From the NCBI GenBank assembly GCA_934229385.1, contig CAKQDH010000005.1, positions 15,549 through 79,548 of the forward strand: 64,000 nt of DNA, given 5' to 3'. Positions 1-9,640 of the stretch are shown in pieces (positions within the stretch are counted from its first letter, which is position 1; each line of letters opens with the position of its first letter). The notes beneath the pieces are model-generated. The model ran no database searches and was not told the origin of the DNA. It saw only the letters and a program-made list of their open reading frames with translations. The translations under genes and the position numbers were made by a program. This stretch comes from an uncultured Oenococcus sp. (GTDB taxonomy: Bacteria; Bacillota; Bacilli; Lactobacillales; Lactobacillaceae).

Positions 1-527
1 CGATGAAAGAATATAATACAATTCAGACTAAGCAAGGCCAAGATAAGGCAGAAAAAGCGTTAAAAAAAGCTAGAGAAACTAATAAAATAATTGTAGACGA
101 TGTTATTGCAGATAATTTTTTGCAGCAAATATTACTGGACCCACAGAAGTTTTCTGTTATAGCTACAAGTAATCTGAATGGAGATTATATTTCAGATGCT
201 TTAGCTGCACAAGTTGGTGGAATTGGTATTTCTCCTGGGGCGAATATAAATTATCAAGATCATCGAGCTTTATTCGAAGCTACTCATGGAACAGCTCCCA
301 CTATTGCAGGCAAAAATATTGCTAACCCGATTTCCTTAATCCTTTCAGGAACTATGATGCTTAGTTATCTTGGGTTAGGTAAAGTTGCTAGTTTGATAAA
401 AAAATCAATTCAGAAATCTATAGTAAATGATAATGTAACCGGAGATCTTTTGAATAATCCAAAAAAGCAGCCTTTATCTACTAATGCTTATGCTAATTAT
501 CTTGTTAAATTAATTAAAAGTAATTAA
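1..527 (+). CDS. icd: Isocitrate dehydrogenase (NADP), C-terminal part, cut by the window edge
   Basis: This is the last ~174 residues of isocitrate dehydrogenase, which oxidises isocitrate to 2-oxoglutarate and CO2 in the cytoplasm. The run [14 protein letters not shown], then [19 protein letters not shown] and PGANI, matches the conserved C-terminal half of bacterial Icd, followed by FEATHGTAP and AGKNIANP, the nucleotide-binding segment. The family is about 415 residues, so roughly 240 residues lie before the window; the ATG at position 3 is internal. With the arg operon downstream, an oxidative half-TCA branch making 2-oxoglutarate for glutamate is the natural role (inference). A few substitutions in otherwise strict positions are conservative and the gene looks intact. 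Confidence 0.94.
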   Translation, partial: MKEYNTIQTKQGQDKAEKALKKARETNKIIVDDVIADNFLQQILLDPQKFSVIATSNLNGDYISDALAAQVGGIGISPGANINYQDHRALFEATHGTAPTIAGKNIANPISLILSGTMMLSYLGLGKVASLIKKSIQKSIVNDNVTGDLLNNPKKQPLSTNAYANYLVKLIKSN

Positions 528-1907
528 AATGGTAAATAATATTTTTAGCATAAGTATATTCTAAAAATTTAGAGATAAGTTTAAATAAAAGATTTAATAG
601 GAATTTTGTTTAGGAAACTTAAAATAGAAATTATAAAATTAAAATTATTTTAATATGTAGCTATAAAAATGTTTTTTATTAAAAGATTAAGATGGATTTA
701 CCAGGCACTTTATTAGATCCTATAAGGATGTAAATATCAATTGAAATAGAGAGATAACCAAATTATACGGTTAAAAAAACAACCGGGATTTGAATAATAA
801 CCTTTTAATTAAGAACTAAAATAAAAATTCTGTGGAGAAATTCTTATTTTTTAAGATAAATCTGATAGAAGAAAGACAAAAATAAAATCGATAAAAGATT
901 AACATTATCATTTTAGGGACCAATTAAAGGTTCATTCTTCTATAATTTTAAAGCAGATGATTAAGAACCTTGGTACCTTTCAGCTAGCAAGAAAATAAAT
1001 AGTAGGAATAAATAATAAGATGTATAAGCTAAAAATTCTATACTGATTTTCTAATCGTGGTCAAAGCTAAACAAAATTACTAAAAACCCTGGGGCCTGTA
1101 TAAAAATCTAGATTCAAATATTTCTGCTTTTTTATAAGAAAAATTATACTGGGCGTATTAAACCAACTGTTAGTATCTAGAACAAGGTGGCTTTACTTTA
1201 ACTAATAATTTAAATAGATTTTTAGATAAAAAATATTTTAAGGTAGATAATTTGAGTTTATTCTAACAAATTTTAAAGGGTTTTATTAAATATGTTTAGC
1301 TATAGTGGGATAGGAACTATAACTGTTAGAAAAGATTATTTAGAATATTCTTTTTACCTTCTTACAGTTAGATTCAATTATCCCATTGTAAGAAAAGCTA
1401 TGTTTACAGATAAGAAAGTAAGAGGGGGGGATTAATCTTAATACTTCAAATTTTTTTACTTTCTGTGGAGATGTTAACCTGATAAACAAAAGCTTATCTT
1501 AAATCAATGTAAATAGATTTGTTCTAATTGTTATTGGCATTCTAGTTGGGAGTGGGATACTGTTAAAAATATTTTAGTTAAGGTCTATTTCCAAAAGTAG
1601 CTACTTGGGGGTATAAAGAGGTAAAAGGATAGTGAAATCTCTGTACTTTTTAGGTTTAATAATATATTAAAAAGTAAATTTGCCTAAATAAATTGTGATT
1701 TTTAATAAACAAGAAGCCTATAAAATTTAAAAAATATCGATTTAATCTGTGAGAGTCAATAGTTTAGGTACCTTAATTATTTATATAGTTTTTGTTGATA
1801 ATAGGTTTATTAAAATTATTTAATGAGCTTTTTATAAGGTAATATTTTTTTGTGATATGGTAAAAGGGACTTATAGATCAGAATTATAAAGGGTAGAAAA
1901 GGCGTGT
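528..1907. other. 1.4-kb gene-free region
   Basis: No frame stays open for a useful length on either strand and no ribosome-binding site leads into an ORF. The only coding-like scrap is about 30 codons near 1170-1265, with no recognisable product. The stretch contains an imperfect inverted repeat (1297-1400) and a run of seven G at 1424-1430, unusual in this AT-rich sequence. It may be an old gene decayed beyond recognition or a non-coding RNA locus; the sequence alone does not decide. Confidence 0.6.
1297..1400. repeat. Imperfect inverted repeat in gene-free region
   Basis: The left arm (1297-1329) holds TAGCTATA, GTGGGATA and AACTGTTAG in that order. The right arm (1361-1400) holds their approximate complements CTTACAGTT, TATCCCA and AAAAGCTA in reverse order. 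The arms are interrupted by mismatches and small bulges. It could fold into a long hairpin in RNA. No function is assigned. Confidence 0.4.
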
Positions 1908-2186
1908 ATGGATTTACTTATAGCATTAGTTTTTGATATGGTGGTGCTTCTTTTAGAGGAACTTGTTTTTACAAATACTCATTATATTTGGGTAGGAGGA
2001 ATTATTCCGCTTTTGGGTACAATTGGTATCATTTTTTTGTTAATTAAATCTGGAAATAATCAAGTTAGTGGTTATATAATTGCAGTTATTGGTGTAGTTT
2101 TACTTTTATTAATTTGGTTAGATGGGCATTCTAGATATAAGAGAAGACAAGAAGCTAAAAGGATTAAAAAGAATCAGGAAGATTAA
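1908..2186 (+). CDS. Small membrane protein of unknown function
   Basis: The product is 92 residues. It shows three hydrophobic segments at about residues 3-20, 28-46 and 53-71, then a strongly basic tail (SRYKRRQEAKRIKKNQ), so the C-terminus should lie in the cytoplasm by the positive-inside rule. An AAAAGG motif sits a few bases before the ATG and serves as a modest ribosome-binding site. I do not recognise a family. It is flanked by the gene-free region and by the convergent LacI-type regulator gene, so no operon partner hints at function. Confidence 0.6.
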   Translation: MDLLIALVFDMVVLLLEELVFTNTHYIWVGGIIPLLGTIGIIFLLIKSGNNQVSGYIIAVIGVVLLLLIWLDGHSRYKRRQEAKRIKKNQED

Positions 2187-2267
2187 AACTGATTTTTATT
2201 TATTAAAGAATGTTTTTGTATAGTTTGGGTGTTTTTAAGTTAGTAAGGTTTTTTAATTATATCTAAT

Positions 2268-3206
2268 TCATCTAATAATTATGTTAGGTTTTATTGGTAT
2301 TTTTTTTATAGAATGTAAAAACGCTAATTTAAAAGCTAGCTGTCCGATCTTATTTAAATGGTGATCAATCGTTGAAATATTTAATAATTTACTAGATAAA
2401 TGGTTTTCTTGACCGAAAAGGAAGGGAATTTTTAAGTTATGGTTTGAGTAATATTTGTAAACACCAGCTGCGACATCATCGTCATTTGTAAAAATAAAAT
2501 CTGGTTTTAAATTATTTTTAATATATTTTTGGGCTATTAGATATCCGTCTTGAAATGTTGTAATGTGTGTATTTATTAATTTTTTTATAGGAGAAGAGGC
2601 AAATATTTGGTTAAAAGCGTTGATTATTACCTTACTTGTCGAACTATTTGAGTATTTACGATTTAAAAGAATACTTACTCTTTTAAAATGTTTTTCTTTA
2701 ATGGATTTGAAAACTTTAAGGTAAGTTTGTTTTCGCAAGGGATAAACAGCGGCTAAGTTAATGCGTTTTGGATTTTCACAGCAAACAATAAAACCGTATT
2801 TTTTATAATAAGCTAATTTTTTTAAAGATAGGCTTTGAGAAGTAAATATTAAAGAATCAAAACTTTTTCGATGAAGCTTTTCTAAATATTTTATTTCTAA
2901 ATATTTATTATAATTTGATTGTAAAATTACAATATTATTTTTAGCATAAAAAGCTGCTTCCAAGATCCCTGATATTATTTGAGTAAAATAAGGATGATGA
3001 GTATAAGGGACTACTACACCTATGTTTATACTTTTCCCTTTACTTAGATGTCGGGCAATATCATTGGGGACAAAATTTAATTTGTTAATGGCGTATTGAA
3101 TTTTCTGTTGAGCTTTTTTAGAAACATATCCATTTTGGTTAATTAAGCGAGAAACTGTCGAAACTGAATACCCTGATAAGTTAGCTATATCTCTAATATT
3201 TGTCAT
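2268..3206 (-). CDS. LacI/GalR-family transcriptional regulator
   Basis: This 312-residue protein begins with a LacI-type helix-turn-helix (NIRDIANLSGYSVSTVSRLI, residues 3-22) and hinge region (NDIARHLSKGKS). A periplasmic-binding-protein-like effector domain follows (IGVVVPYTHHPYFTQIISGI onward). Length is a little short of the usual ~330. It is transcribed divergently from the small gene at 3341, whose promoter contains a 14-bp operator-like palindrome. The simplest reading is that this repressor controls that gene, itself, or both. The ligand is unknown; no sugar utilisation gene adjoins it. Confidence 0.88.
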   Translation of the reverse strand: MTNIRDIANLSGYSVSTVSRLINQNGYVSKKAQQKIQYAINKLNFVPNDIARHLSKGKSINIGVVVPYTHHPYFTQIISGILEAAFYAKNNIVILQSNYNKYLEIKYLEKLHRKSFDSLIFTSQSLSLKKLAYYKKYGFIVCCENPKRINLAAVYPLRKQTYLKVFKSIKEKHFKRVSILLNRKYSNSSTSKVIINAFNQIFASSPIKKLINTHITTFQDGYLIAQKYIKNNLKPDFIFTNDDDVAAGVYKYYSNHNLKIPFLFGQENHLSSKLLNISTIDHHLNKIGQLAFKLAFLHSIKKIPIKPNIIIR

Positions 3207-3290
3207 GTAGTACCTCGTGCCTTTATTATATGGCCGTTTTTTAAAATTTACCTAAAAATTTTGGGAAGTTTTTGGAAGACAAAATTTAAT

Positions 3291-3321
3291 TTGACATGAA
3301 ACGCGTTCCACACAATAAAAT
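3291..3321 (+). promoter_or_regulatory. Promoter with LacI-type operator in the spacer
   Basis: A perfect -35 hexamer TTGACA (3291-3296) is followed by an AT-rich -10 region (about 3314-3321). The spacer contains TGAAACGCGTTCCA (3297-3310), a palindrome with one mismatched pair centred on CG. That is the architecture of LacI/GalR operators, and binding would block RNA polymerase. It resembles but does not match a cre site, whose centre is GC-type. The divergent LacI-family gene is the obvious candidate regulator (inference). Confidence 0.65.
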
Positions 3322-3340
3322 AAATTTAGGAGGTACATTT

Positions 3341-3634
3341 ATGAACACATATATGGCACTTATTACAGCTTATAAAAAATATTATGGTTATGCGAATGTT
3401 AAGTTTATAAATGGACAGCTTATCTTAACTTTTTCTCGAGGAGTCCGTCCGACTTTTAAAAAGAAAATTAATTTAGAAAGTATACATGATTGTATAAAAA
3501 AGGTTGATCTTTATGGAGCAAGAAGAATAAGTTTTATGTTTAATAACAATCAGTATGTTTTTTTTGAAAATGGTAATGGAATTATAGATTACCTATCTAA
3601 AAACTTTAAATTTAAGATGGCCATAAAGCGATAG
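3341..3634 (+). CDS. Hypothetical protein under LacI-type operator
   Basis: The start at 3341 is chosen because AGGAGG lies at 3328-3333, seven bases ahead; an upstream in-frame ATG at 3296 falls inside the operator and has no ribosome-binding site. The 97-residue product is basic and soluble, with alternating beta-like stretches (NVKFINGQLILTF, RRISFMFNNNQYVFF) and no signal peptide. I do not recognise a family. A terminator follows at 3699, so it is probably a single-gene transcript, controlled by the neighbouring LacI-family protein. Confidence 0.65.
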   Translation: MNTYMALITAYKKYYGYANVKFINGQLILTFSRGVRPTFKKKINLESIHDCIKKVDLYGARRISFMFNNNQYVFFENGNGIIDYLSKNFKFKMAIKR

Positions 3635-3698
3635 GTTAGGAAATCTTTAAACCTTTAGAAATTAATTATAAATAGAAAAGCTAATTATAAATAATTAT

Positions 3699-3728
3699 AA
3701 GTTGTTTTATTTGATAAACAACTTTTTT
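3699..3728 (+). terminator. Rho-independent terminator
   Basis: The arms AAGTTGTTT (3699-3707) and AAACAACTT (3716-3724) form a perfect 9-bp stem followed by a T run. It ends the transcript of the small gene at 3341. Confidence 0.75.
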
Positions 3729-4015
3729 ATTTGATTGCTTTTCAAACTAGTTTTTGGTTTGTTTTGGTCAAAACGCTGATAAAATTTTTTACCTTTTAAA
3801 TTTATAATAAAATATTTCCTTTTAATGGATTAAACAGATATTTTTGAATGTATTTTTTTCTTTAAATAGCAATTAATTTATAATAAAGCTTTATAATTTA
3901 TATTTAGATAAAAAAATATTTAAAATTATTAAGGGTAAAGAGAATTTTAATAAATTAAAGTAAATTTTTTTTAATAATTACGTAATTAAATTTATAAAGT
4001 AAAAAAATTGTAAAG
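3729..4015. other. AT-rich intergenic stretch with a short palindrome
   Basis: No gene is seen. The one structured item is GTTTTGGTCAAAAC (3761-3774), a 6-bp perfect inverted repeat with a 2-bp spacer, followed by ACGCTGA. It could be an operator, but no clear promoter accompanies it. Confidence 0.3.
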
Positions 4016-4240
4016 ATGACAGAAAAAGATTTCCAAAATTTAATGCTTTATACAGAATTAGAAAAAAAATTTTATCTAGTTAAATTAGATATAAAAAAGC
4101 CTGATTATTCTGCTTTAATTAGAGGCCACAGTTTTGATGACTTTAATTCTGCTTTTTCTTTTGTAAATAAGAAAATTTTACATTTTAATAATAAGAAAGC
4201 TTATAAAAAATTAAAATATGTAGAAAATTTACATTTTTAG
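4016..4240 (+). CDS. Hypothetical small protein
   Basis: The ORF is 74 codons and predicts a soluble, lysine-rich protein with no membrane segment or motif I know. The ribosome-binding site is weak (GTAAAG just ahead of the ATG). Its codon use is like that of neighbouring genes, which is the main support. It could be a spurious ORF, or the remnant of a longer gene. Confidence 0.4.
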   Translation: MTEKDFQNLMLYTELEKKFYLVKLDIKKPDYSALIRGHSFDDFNSAFSFVNKKILHFNNKKAYKKLKYVENLHF

Positions 4241-4350
4241 CTTTTAAACTAAAGTAAGGATTAATTTCTAAGTTGTTTTGTTTTTACTTTATTTAATAAA
4301 TTTAATAAAAAATTAATTTTTAAAAAATTGGTTTAAGAAATGATTTTATT

Positions 4351-4869
4351 ATGGACGTTCAAGTTAAACGAGTAGGTTTAAAAGATGTAAAAAAACTAAA
4401 AGACATTAGTCTAAAAACATTTATTAATACATTTAGTAAATTTAATACTAAAACGAATCTACAAAAGTACACGGATAACGCTTTTAGTATTGCAGAATTG
4501 AAAAAAGAGATTAATAATCCCGGCTCTACTTTTTATTTTGTTTATTATGAAAAAAATTTAGTTGGTTATATTAAATTAAATATTAACAACGCGCAAACTG
4601 TTAATAAAAATTCTAATTATTTAGAAATTGAACGGATTTACACTTTACCTCCTTTTTTAAGATATAATCTTGATAAGAATATGGTAAAAAAAGCTTTTGT
4701 TTTTGCACATAAAAAACATAAACATAGATTATGGCTTGGAATTTTAATTGACAATAAATCGGCAATTAATTTCTATAAAAAATTAGGTTTTATTGAAAGC
4801 GGGGAACATGATTTTAAAATAGGTGATAAATCTGTAAAAGATATTATTTTACAAAAAAAAATTAAATAA
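4351..4869 (+). CDS. GNAT-family acetyltransferase with degraded acetyl-CoA loop
   Basis: The 172-residue protein has the overall GNAT order seen in PaiA-like spermidine/polyamine acetyltransferases: N-terminal TFINTFSKFNT, central YLEIERIYTL strand, and LWLGILIDNKSAINFYKKLGF with the C-terminal YKKLGF motif. The pyrophosphate-binding loop, normally Q/R-x-x-G-x-G/A directly after the strand, reads FLRYNLDKNM here and has lost both glycines. Acetyl-CoA binding is therefore doubtful and the protein may be inactive or repurposed. The ribosome-binding site is weak. It stands alone. Confidence 0.8.
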   Translation: MDVQVKRVGLKDVKKLKDISLKTFINTFSKFNTKTNLQKYTDNAFSIAELKKEINNPGSTFYFVYYEKNLVGYIKLNINNAQTVNKNSNYLEIERIYTLPPFLRYNLDKNMVKKAFVFAHKKHKHRLWLGILIDNKSAINFYKKLGFIESGEHDFKIGDKSVKDIILQKKIK

Positions 4870-5032
4870 GTTTTGCCTTTTTTTAAATTTTAATTAAAAA
4901 AGTTTAGCAGATATTTTTCATTTTATAATGTAAAAAATAGATTTATTAATCTTATTTATTGTCTTTAATTAAATAAATAATAACTAATATTTTAGAGAAA
5001 AAAATAAAAAGATTAGTTTGTTCTTCTATTTT

Positions 5033-6226
5033 TTACGTAGTTTCTTTTTTTTGTGAAATATTATTTTGGTTAAGTTTATTAAGGATAATAGTAACAATTA
5101 TGGTAATTATGATATAGATTGATCCTATTGATCCTATATCTCCAGTTCCTATAGAACTTGAAACTACCCCTCCTGTAGCAGAGCCGATAGAAATGCCTAT
5201 ATTAGTAAAAATTGCATTTAGTGAGGAAGCTAAAACCATAGATTGTGGATAATCTTTTTCCGATGTTTCTAAAATGTAAAGCTGAATTGGGGAATTAATT
5301 AAAGATGAAAGTAGGGAAAGTAAAATAATACTTATTATCCCTACCCAAGGAATTAATAATGTTAATGGTAAAGAAGCTAAAACAAGGAATTCAATTGCAA
5401 ATAATGGTGGCATAGCTTTAAGCCCCTTTTTGCTTGCTATTTTTCCACTTGCTTGGTTACTAATGAAAGTACCTATTCCGTAGATTGTTAAAAGAAATGT
5501 GATATCTGCAATAGAAAAATGTAGGTTATTCGATAAAATTGGTCTAAGATAAGTATAAAAAGTTTGGTAACCGGCTATGCAAAATATTATTATTGAGATA
5601 CTAATTAAAATACGACGGTCTTTAAATAAAGATAATTGGCTAACAATGCTTTTACCCTTATTTTGTACTTTTAAATCGTGAGGCAAACTAAAAAATAGTG
5701 CAGTTAAACAAATTATACTAAATACAGTAACGGTTCCAAAAGTAACTCGCCAGTTAGAATGTGAACTAATCCAAATACCAGCTGGCAAACCTAGTACTGA
5801 AGCAACACTAAAACCAGAATAAATTCCTGCAATCATTTCTCCACGTCTTTGTCTAGGAGCTAGGTAATTAGCAAAAGTCATAGCGATAGAAATTGATGCC
5901 CCTGAAGAGGTGGCTACTATAATCCGAGAAATGGCTAATATTATATAATTAAAAGCAAACATGGTAATAAAATTACCAATAGTAAAACTCACCATTAAGA
6001 TTATTAGGACCTTAAATAATGGTGCTTTCCCTGTAAGGGTAGTAATGATGGGAGTGCTAACAGAATAAGTTAAAGCAAAAATAGTTACTAGATAACCAAT
6101 TTGACCTACACCAACTTTAAATTGGCTTGCTAAGTCGTTCATTAACCCATTTACCATAAATTCACTAAAACCTAAAGTAAAGGATAAAAAAATTAAGATA
6201 AAAGTTTGTAATCTTAGTGTTTTCAT
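5033..6226 (-). CDS. MFS transporter, DHA1-type efflux family
   Basis: The 397-residue protein has twelve predicted membrane helices and the start GFSEFMVNGLMNDLASQF, typical of the AraJ/YdhP-like drug/sugar efflux branch of the major facilitator superfamily. RQRRGEMIAGIYSG is the expected cytoplasmic loop and a second-half motif SNQASGKIASKKG mirrors it. A GAGG-containing ribosome-binding site lies just upstream of the ATG. The substrate cannot be told from sequence. No partner gene or regulator adjoins it; the next gene on the same strand is the GT8 gene beyond the broken peptidase. Confidence 0.85.
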   Translation of the reverse strand: MKTLRLQTFILIFLSFTLGFSEFMVNGLMNDLASQFKVGVGQIGYLVTIFALTYSVSTPIITTLTGKAPLFKVLIILMVSFTIGNFITMFAFNYIILAISRIIVATSSGASISIAMTFANYLAPRQRRGEMIAGIYSGFSVASVLGLPAGIWISSHSNWRVTFGTVTVFSIICLTALFFSLPHDLKVQNKGKSIVSQLSLFKDRRILISISIIIFCIAGYQTFYTYLRPILSNNLHFSIADITFLLTIYGIGTFISNQASGKIASKKGLKAMPPLFAIEFLVLASLPLTLLIPWVGIISIILLSLLSSLINSPIQLYILETSEKDYPQSMVLASSLNAIFTNIGISIGSATGGVVSSSIGTGDIGSIGSIYIIITIIVTIILNKLNQNNISQKKETT

Positions 6227-6504
6227 ACAACCTGGCCTCTATGGGATTAATTTATTTTTAAACTTAATTGCATAACATGTTTTTATGGTCGAATAAAAAT
6301 GCTAAACTTATTTTCCCTTGAAGTAAAGGGATATTTATATTTTTTTAAAATAAAAAAATAAATTATAGATTTAGATAATTAGATAAAAATGTGATAAAAG
6401 AATTTTAATTTAAAAAATGGGAAAAGTATCAAAAGCTTTATAGATATAGATTACAAAAAATATAAAATTAGAATTTAAAAAGTGATAATAATTTAGTTAC
6501 TATA

Positions 6505-8490
6505 TTAATTTTTATATTTGTCAAACCAATTGTAGACATCTTGTATTCTTTGAATACGTATATTAGGCAAACCGTTTCTGGAAACTCCATGAAAGGATTG
6601 TGGATAACGGATAAAGTCAGCTTTAGTTCCTGTTTGTTTTATAGCAGTAAAGTATTCTTCGCTTTGGCTTATAGGACAGCGCATATCCCATTCTCCATGC
6701 AGCAAACGTATAGGCGTTTGCACTTTAGAAGCATAAGCTAGAGGTGATTTTTTCCAATAGATTTCTTTACCGTTTGGATCCTTAAATAAATCAGCTTTTA
6801 ACTCGGTTCTACAGAACCAAAAACCGATATCAGAAATTCCATAGAGAGATTGCCAATCAATGACGGGTCTTTGAGCAATTGCTGCTTTAAACCGGTTTGT
6901 ATGACCTATTGCCCAAGTGGACATAAATCCTCCATAAGAACCGCCAGCAATAAATTGATGATGATGATCAATTCCTTTAAATTTTTGTATGGCTGTATCT
7001 AAACCTGCTAAAGTTTCTGTAAAGTCTTTTTCTCCATAATGTCCAATGATTTAATTTACGAATTTTTGTCCATAAGTTGTTGACCCACAAGGGTTAATAA
7101 AAATAATTCCGTAACCTTTAGCGGCTAGAACTTGAAATTCAAAAAAGAATGTTTCTCCATAAGCTGCATGAGGCCCGCCATGTATATAAAGTATAACGGG
7201 TGTTTTTTCTTTTTTATTTTTCATTGAGGGGGGTAAATACCAACCTTCTATAGTTTGTTTTTTATTTTTTAAATTATGTGTTTTATAAGTAAAAGATTTA
7301 GGAGAAGAGAAAAGATGGCTTTCTTCAAACTTTAAATTAGGATTATACAATTTTTTTTCGGTTTGGTTTTTTAAATCTAAAAGTGTTAGTTGATTAACCT
7401 TATTTTGTTTTGAACTAGATAGAAATATTTGATAAGAATTCAAAGGACAAAAATCATAAATTTCTCTTTTATTGTCATTAATAAGTTTTACTGAAGAAGA
7501 ATTTCCCTTGTAAAGTTGGCTTCTTCCGTGATGATAGGCATGGAAGAGAAAAGTTTTATTATTAAGCCAAAAAATAGCTTTTTCTCTTCTGTATTGAACA
7601 AAGTCAGCTATTAGGCCTCCTTTGTAGCCAACATGGATATCATCCTTATTAAAAGATAGATTTTTTAACTGGTTATTTTTGTTGTTAAATATCCAAATAT
7701 TATCGACAGTTCGATTTGGGTAAGAATTATCGTTACCAATGATAGCTAAATATTGGCCATTTTTTGAAAAGCTAGCGTTATTAAAAATGCCCCTTTTTAC
7801 TTTTTTTGTTACCCACTTGTGTGTTTTTTTTAATTTATCAAAAATAAATAATCCTTTTGTAGGGTCATAATCTGCCCTTAAGTTTGGTTGAGTTGCTTTA
7901 GTATAAGCGATTAATCTTCCATTTTGGTTTATATCTTGTAAAAAGAAATCGTGTTTAAAGCTAAACAGGGTTTTGAATTTATCATTTTTTGGATTAAACT
8001 CTTTTAAATAATAAGTAACTTTATTAGGATACCATCCATATCCATCAGATTTGTTAATAAGTTTTTTTATATCCCTTTTTTCAGGGAATTTTTTTGTTCT
8101 ATATTTTGCTGGCTCGTTTGTTATTTTGGTTTTTAATATTAATGTTTTTTTGTCTCCAGAAAACATTAATTGTTGAATATTTTCTTTTCCTTTAGTAAGT
8201 TTTTTAAACTTTTTCTTTTTTAAAGAAATTTTTCGTAATTGAAAATGCTTTTTCTTATCTAGGTGTAAATAAAATAAATTTTTACCATCAGAAGAAGGCC
8301 GAATATTTAAACCTGATGTTGTCCACCTTTTATATCTATTTTTATTGTTTAGGCTACTAATATTAGTTACGTAGTTGTTTTTATTTTTATTAATTTTAGT
8401 TTCAATAAAAAAACAAGAATTTTTAATTTTCGTTAATTGAGTTAATGAAGTTAATTTATATAAGTCTTCTGCTTTAATTTTATTTTTCAT
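6505..8490 (-). pseudogene. S9-family serine peptidase (acylaminoacyl-peptidase type), interrupted by an in-frame stop
   Basis: The reading frame encodes 661 residues apart from one TAA at 7051-7053. Upstream (479 residues) is a beta-propeller-like N-terminal region followed by the start of the alpha/beta-hydrolase domain (PVILYIHGGPHAAYG). After the stop, the same frame continues with IIGHYGEKDFTETLAGLDTA. The catalytic serine in GGSYGGFM follows (codon 6937-6939), then WDMRCP (Asp) and SFHGVSRNG (His). The family usually has Glu where the stop stands (YGQKFVNEI-), so a GAA to TAA change is likely. The upstream fragment lacks the whole triad and the downstream one has no ribosome-binding site, so activity needs readthrough. 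The intact enzyme would be a cytoplasmic oligopeptidase. Confidence 0.88.
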
Positions 8491-8595
8491 TTATTTCAAC
8501 TTTTTAAAAACTTCCGATAATTAGAAATAACTGTATAATTAGTTTCTAAATTAAATTTAAATATTTAAATTTTAAAAATAATTATTATTATAAAA

Positions 8596-9450
8596 TTATT
8601 TAGCTGGCTCGTAATCATGTAGCCGACGGGTTAACATATATTTATACCAATAATATTCATCACGCCAAGCATGGACCCATTTACCTGTTCTTACCCAAGG
8701 TTTACTCCACCCCGAGTAATGAATAATAACTGGTGATTGCCAAGCTTTTCTAGCTAGTTTGTCTAATTGAGGATTAGGATTGGGTTCTTCTCTTCGCATT
8801 AATCGTGATTGAACATTATATTTCGGGTCTAATAATTGCCAATTTCCATCTAAAACGGCATTTAGTGCATCTTGGTCTTGATAAACTAAAGTATCTCCAT
8901 GTTGTTGAATAAACTTATGAACTTTTGTAGTAATATGCTGTTGATTCCATTTTTTTGTATCAAATAAGATGAGCCCACCGTTAAAATATTTGTCGGTCTG
9001 GTGTGTATGCATATCAACTAAACGTTTTTTAGTAACTGCATATCCCTGGTCTTGGACGGCTCCAATAACGTTTCCGTGAAGGTCTGCATTCCATAAATCA
9101 GAAATATTTCCTCTACAAATCATGTCGCAATCTAGATAAAGTACTCGAGAATAAGGGATCATTAACGGGAGCTCTAATCTGAAATAAGTATTTTCTTTTA
9201 CAGCCGAATCAGGAGAATTAATATTAGCCTTTTTATAGTATTGAAAATTGCTTTTTATAAATGATATTTTTTTTATATTACTGTAAATATCTTGAAGTTG
9301 CCTAATATAAGTTTTATCGACTTGAGTTAATTTATCATCAATAATAAAAAATTGGAAAGTACTATCAAGGTTGTTTTCAAGAATTGAAACATAAAATGTC
9401 ATCAAAACATCAGTAAAGTCACTATCAGTTGTTGAAGCTATATTTATCAA
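8596..9450 (-). CDS. Glycosyltransferase family 8
   Basis: This is a nucleotide-sugar-dependent glycosyltransferase of the GT8 (LgtC/GspA-like) family. Visible motifs are the metal-binding DxD in LYLDCDMI, YFNGGLILFD, QDQDALN, and the C-terminal IIHYSGWSKPW. I place the start at the TTG at 9450: AAAGGGGA lies at 9461-9468, and the translation then begins LINIASTTDSDF, exactly where family members begin. An ATG at 9516 would add 22 residues without a ribosome-binding site. The protein would be 284 residues. The acceptor is unknown; surface glycan or lipid glycosylation is typical. It is a single gene. Confidence 0.88.
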   Translation of the reverse strand: MINIASTTDSDFTDVLMTFYVSILENNLDSTFQFFIIDDKLTQVDKTYIRQLQDIYSNIKKISFIKSNFQYYKKANINSPDSAVKENTYFRLELPLMIPYSRVLYLDCDMICRGNISDLWNADLHGNVIGAVQDQGYAVTKKRLVDMHTHQTDKYFNGGLILFDTKKWNQQHITTKVHKFIQQHGDTLVYQDQDALNAVLDGNWQLLDPKYNVQSRLMRREEPNPNPQLDKLARKAWQSPVIIHYSGWSKPWVRTGKWVHAWRDEYYWYKYMLTRRLHDYEPAK

Positions 9451-9640
9451 TTTTTTTATATCCCCTTTAATTAACTTGTAAAATGGACTATAAATGTCAT
9501 AGTATTTATAGTACATATTAGCATATTCGAAAATGGCTATAAAATTATGTTTTTATATTTTATTTTATTAAATAGATTAGTTTTTTTATATAATATGGTA
9601 GAGTAAAAAAATAAAATAAATAGAAGGTTGTTTAGATATT

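Noticed and set aside
6541-6741. Plus-strand ORF opposite the peptidase pseudogene
   Set aside because: No ribosome-binding site and fully antisense to a recognisable peptidase sequence.
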